Made by a program: the position numbers and the translations under genes. The notes under the pieces were generated by a model. The model had not been told where the DNA came from and made no database searches. It worked only from the letters and a program-made list of their open reading frames with translations. From Gryganskiella cystojenkinii (taxonomy: Eukaryota > Mortierellomycota > Mortierellomycetes > Mortierellales > Mortierellaceae), in NCBI GenBank assembly GCA_015852425.1, contig JAAAIG010001074.1, forward strand, positions 1 to 11,049: 11,049 bases of DNA. The letters are read 5' to 3'. Below are positions 7,951 through 11,049 of the stretch, piece by piece. Positions within the stretch are counted from its first letter, which is position 1. Each line of letters opens with the position of its first letter.

Positions 7951-8205
7951 ATTTGGTGGAATGAATGGTGGCAGGATGGGATGTAACTGACTGAAGAAAG
8001 ATTTACAAGACGAAAGAGAGAAACGGCTCTGTGAACAGTAAATAACAAAAATAAAAAAAAATGAAGCACAGCCCAGACATGCCAGGGACCGACTTACAGC
8101 TTGAACCTGTCTCGATTCAGGAAGGGGGCGTTCATAGTTGTCCAGAACGCGGTCGATTCGAGATTTTTTTGTCAGTGATGCTGACGCGGAATTTTTATTG
8201 CTATG
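7951..8205. other. Spacer between two minus-strand F-box/LRR copies
   Basis: No gene was recognised. The spacer contains an A-rich stretch (8039-8061). It also has a small perfect dyad, GTCAG-TGATG-CTGAC (8171-8185), flanked by T-runs, just past the stop of the next gene. An AATAAA on the minus strand (8194-8199) lies 7 nt after that stop. Confidence 0.5.
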
Positions 8206-10004
8206 TTAGCGCTCTGAGTACTGGATCCATTTGATACGCTTGCACCGTTGACGGACTTTCTTGACCGCCGCCTTGTCTACGAACACCTTGAGCCCCTGGA
8301 GCTCCAGTTTCTCAAGCCTCCTTAGACTCGTTAGTACCAAGAGACCATCACTCATGTTTTGGATCCGTCTCTCCAACAACTTTTGTTTTCGTTGTTGCAG
8401 AGACAGTTGATGTTGTTGTTGATGATCTCTGTTGACATCTTTTACTGGGTTACCACTATTGCCTCCGTTTTTGGATTGGGATTGCGTCTTGGGTGCAAAT
8501 CTGAAGCGGGGCCGTTCGTCACTGTTGGTCCTGGTGGTCGTCGAATCAACTTCAACCTCAGCTCCTCTAGGGCGGAAAGCGCGCCTAAGCGCTCATAAAG
8601 GACACGTGGGAACACCTCTTCAGATTCCTCTGGATTGATCGAATCGTCCAAGACATAGCTAATCCTCAGGACTTTCAGTCGCTCACATAACCAAGGTGTC
8701 GATGCCGAGGTTCCCGTATGGTATTCGTTCAACTCTGTCGTATCCAGGAACACGTTAGCTTTGGAACTGTACTCTCGGATTTGCGCACTGGTGAGCTCAT
8801 TCGGGTCCGAGATCCAAGCAAGGCTCGAAAAGAGCATATCCAAGACCTCTAAGGCTGGGCAGGACGACAATAGTCTCAACACCAGAGCACTCGGGACACT
8901 GCTATCACATCGCATCTTCAAAGATTCGAGTGTCTCGGTATGCTTTTCCATAATCGCGAGGAGGATCGATCGAGGTTTTTGATGATCCATGTGACCAGCA
9001 AAGGAGACGAGTCGTGGACAGGACCGGAGGATGGTCGCGACCGTAGGTCCCGGTGCCGACATGGTACTGAAGTCGAGATGGGCGAGCCTGGGTAGGGACG
9101 ATTCAATCACAGAAGTCAGCGTGGAGAGCTGTAGGTCACGGCTAATAGATGGAAGAACTACCCGTTCAAGTTCAGGACATCGACTCAAAAAGTCGAAGAG
9201 TATGTTATGCTCGTTGTCTAAGGTATCTCCGAGTAAGACCAGCTCTTTCAGACGAAACTGGGGATCTTCCTTGCCGGTTAACGATATCAGTGACTTGAAG
9301 CCCTGCACATAGCGATTCCACCATCGTGATGGCATTTAGTGAGAGACGATCCATGTTGAGGGTACTCCAGAGCATGGTTTGGAGTTGTTTACAGGAGGTA
9401 TGGTCGGATTGATCAATGTCGAGCACCTTTAAGCTTGGATGGTGTCGAACCGCGGCAAAAATGGTATCGACAGGGTCGTCTTCATAGCAAAAGTATCCAA
9501 GGCGGAGGGTATGCAATCGAGGTGAGGTCTGAAGGAGTTGCAAGATCGACGGGAGATATCTCTTGTTGGGGACTTGGTTTATGCGACTTGGGACAGAGAG
9601 ACTTTCAAGGACGACAAGGTTACGGCAGTCAGCTTGCAGAAAGAAGGGCCAAACAGAAGCGTATACGATCGAAACATGCGTGATTAGTGGCGCATAATTG
9701 GCCAGTGCTGCCTGAACTTCGAATCGGATGAATCGCTTGTAGGTCGACTTGCGATGGATAATGATTTTCTTCCAGATGAAAGGGTTGAAGGCGACAAAAA
9801 AGTCACAGGAGACAAGAATGCATCGTCGAAGAGAGCGAGCGTCGAGAAGGCGTGTAATTGGTAAGAGCAAAGGACGAAGGAGAAAGGGCGTGTATGAGAA
9901 AGGCGTGAAAACGCTTGAATGTGTAATGTGTGTGTTGTGTCTGTGTGTGCGTGTGAATGTGAATGTGTGTAGAAACCTTGTTTAATTGCTTCGATGTCGT
10001 CCAT
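8206..10004 (-). pseudogene. F-box/LRR gene of a third type, interrupted by two compensating single-base shifts
   Basis: Reading down the minus strand, an F-box (LLPITRLLDARSLRRCILVS and FFVAFNPFIWKKI, about 9750-9870) is followed by LRRs (LVVLESL, LHTLRLGYF, SLKVLDID) to LSLNAI near 9335. A one-base shift near 9326-9340 leads to the frame of RWWNRYVQGFKSL. Long LRRs follow (FRLKELVLLGD, CPELERVVLP, LPRLAHLDFS, CPALEVLDMLF, ALEELRL) to about 8553. There an apparent one-base loss restores the first frame: EVDSTTTRTNSDERPRF, a Q/H/K-rich linker (about 8370-8470), LTSLRRLEKLELQGLKVF, and IKWIQYSER with TAA at 8206-8208. The first and last blocks are in register (9870 and 8208 differ by 554 codons). 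The F-box frame has no ATG. A candidate ATG at 10004 (MDDIEAIKQ) is in another frame, with a CA-repeat between, and no intron I tried joins them. It is either a young pseudogene or a real gene with sequence errors and an unresolved first exon. Confidence 0.75.
9918..9970. repeat. (TG)n-rich microsatellite at the 5' end of the third F-box gene
   Basis: This is an imperfect GT/TG dinucleotide tract (CA on the coding strand) between the candidate start codon at 10004 and the F-box. Slippage in two-base units here would change the reading frame if the tract is translated. Confidence 0.85.
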
Positions 10005-10120
10005 GTGCCAGATAATGCTCGTACTTTAAATTCAATTACGTCTTGAAATTGAGAGAGTTCATTACCTTCTCGAGAGATGTGCTAATTAAGCTTGTTTGCT
10101 TCTCTGTTGTCGCGGCATAG
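10005..10120 (+). other. Short interval between the F-box gene and the CRN-like gene; presumed intron end
   Basis: The 116 nt between the candidate F-box start and the CRN-like exon hold a branch-like GCTAAT (10081-10086), a pyrimidine-rich stretch (10092-10108) and an acceptor TAG (10118-10120). No first exon with a compatible phase was found: the available ATGs followed by GTACTT or GTGCTA donors give the wrong phase or a stop. Confidence 0.4.
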
Positions 10121-11049
10121 ATGATCTTCATCCGGACGTCGCTGAATTACGCAAACAGTTGTCCGAGTTGGAACAGCTCAACATGGACATGAGAATCACT
10201 TCTATCTGTAAGTTGAATGGTCCCGGCGAGATGAATAACCAAGTTCTTGAAAACAGGAAGCTAATTTTATTTTGTTTTCCGGTAGCAATGGCAATCGTCG
10301 ACAAAAGAAGTGGAGGAAACAAGAAAATTTGCCAATACGTGACTGACACAATGACAGCAACTCTTGAGGAACTGCGAGAACTCCTTCGGCCGTATTTTGA
10401 GCAGTTTGATGGAGACGACTTCGTACAAATTTATTTGTATCAACCTGGTTGCGCAAAACCTGCTTTGGTTAGCCACGACGACGTGCTCCGCTCTTGTTTA
10501 AAAATCGCTAAGGACAATGGCCACAAGAACTTCACTGTATCTTTCGATAGCCCGGCCAAGAAGTTCTCGTCATACACTTGGAAGGATGCACAGAGCCAGT
10601 ACGGAGTCCGAGAGCCTGAACTCATGACAGCGTTCGACATTCAACCGAAGTTATTGCTGGAGAACGAGAAAACGGTATTGAAACACCTCGTCGAGGACTG
10701 TGTTTTCAAGAACAAGGCATATCTGCTTGGTGAGGGTGCAAGCGAGGCAACAAAGTCATCGATTGTCGATACATTCATGGTTGGAGCGATGCAATCCTAC
10801 GATTCCGAGATGTTCCTGGCACAACAACGGCCAATGAGTGGTATGCGTGGTCACGGGGCCGTCGACTTTGCTGTTATCGACCGAGTACATCAGTCGCAAG
10901 TTCTTGGTGTAACGGAAGTGAAGAAGGAAGATTATGCGCAAGGCCTAGCGCAAAATATGGCGGAACTCGATGTGGCCGTGCAACAAAAGAAACGAAAACG
11001 AATGGATGAAGTGGACGAGGACAGTGGAGAGAGACCACCAGCTCGCTTC
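10121..11049 (+). CDS. Crinkler (CRN)-like protein with a C-terminal PD-(D/E)XK nuclease domain, partial at both ends
   Basis: Two exons are visible. The first, 10121-10207 (phase 1 on entry), reads DLHPDVAELRKQLSELEQL, a short coiled-coil-like helix. An intron follows at 10208-10285 (GTAAGT donor, GCTAAT branch, TAG). Exon 10286-11049 is open to the window end. The product continues SMAIVDKR into a region of about 70 residues with LEELRELLRPYF, FVQIYLYQPG, SHDDVLRSCLKIA and NFTVSF, possibly PB1/ubiquitin-like (inference). The nuclease-like domain has LLGEGASEATKSS, HGAVDFAVID (Asp codon 10864-10866), then VTEVKKEDYAQGLAQN (Glu 10915-10917, Lys 10921-10923). This gives the D...ExK arrangement of PD-(D/E)XK nucleases and closely resembles, from memory, the GxVDFAI...GVTEVKKxDFxxGxAQN signature of Rhizophagus and Mortierella CRN proteins. 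A basic KKRKR (10987-11001) could be a nuclear signal. The usual N-terminal CRN header is not in view. The likely role is a DNA-targeting effector or conflict nuclease acting in the nucleus. Confidence 0.82.

Noticed and set aside
9749..9985. Arg/Lys-rich plus-strand frame ending in the TG repeat.
   Set aside because: It is antisense to the F-box of the minus-strand gene, and its composition reflects the repeat and the opposite strand.
10440..10640. 66-codon minus-strand frame with slight resemblance to the minus frame at 352-552 (shared 'NF..GLS').
   Set aside because: The similarity is a few residues only, and the first frame is antisense to the CRN-like coding exon; judged coincidence.

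Overview
The window looks like a gene-family-rich region of an early-diverging fungus, most likely a Mortierellaceae-type mould. This is inferred from family content and was not searched. The clues are short GT-AG introns with CTGAC/CTAAT branch-like sites, an array of F-box/leucine-rich-repeat (LRR) genes in all states of decay, a GT17-type glycosyltransferase, and a Crinkler (CRN)-like nuclease gene of the kind expanded in Mucoromycota. There are no bacterial-style operons, and no tRNA, rRNA or CRISPR was seen.

Layout. 1-120: possible tail of a decayed F-box/LRR gene (minus). 300-577: intergenic DNA with interlocked inverted repeats. 578-971: a small three-exon gene (plus) for a 61-residue hydrophobic protein with a Cys-cluster tail. 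Its start codon appears to be split by an intron. 1026-1957: decayed F-box/LRR copy (minus) lacking the middle of the protein. 1958-2871: spacer and pyrimidine-rich leader. 2872-4200: intact GT17-type glycosyltransferase (plus). 4201-4555: convergent 3' ends with poly(A) signals on both strands. 4556-6454: intact 632-residue F-box/LRR protein (minus), the reference for the decayed copies. About 6800-7368: decayed LRR fragment on the plus strand from a different subfamily. It meets, tail to tail, a decayed C-terminal fragment of the reference type (about 7376-7950, minus). 8206-10004: a further F-box/LRR gene (minus) with two compensating single-base shifts and an unresolved 5' end. 10121-11049: 5'-incomplete CRN-like gene (plus) with a PD-(D/E)XK-type nuclease domain and a basic tail, running off the window.

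The genes do not form one pathway. The F-box proteins would be substrate receptors of SCF ubiquitin ligases, the GT17 enzyme a Golgi glycosyltransferase, and the CRN-like protein a putative nuclear nuclease or conflict effector. The main signal is birth-and-death evolution of F-box/LRR genes. The two least obvious genes are the spliced 61-residue protein and the CRN-like gene; neither shows up as an ordinary closed ORF.
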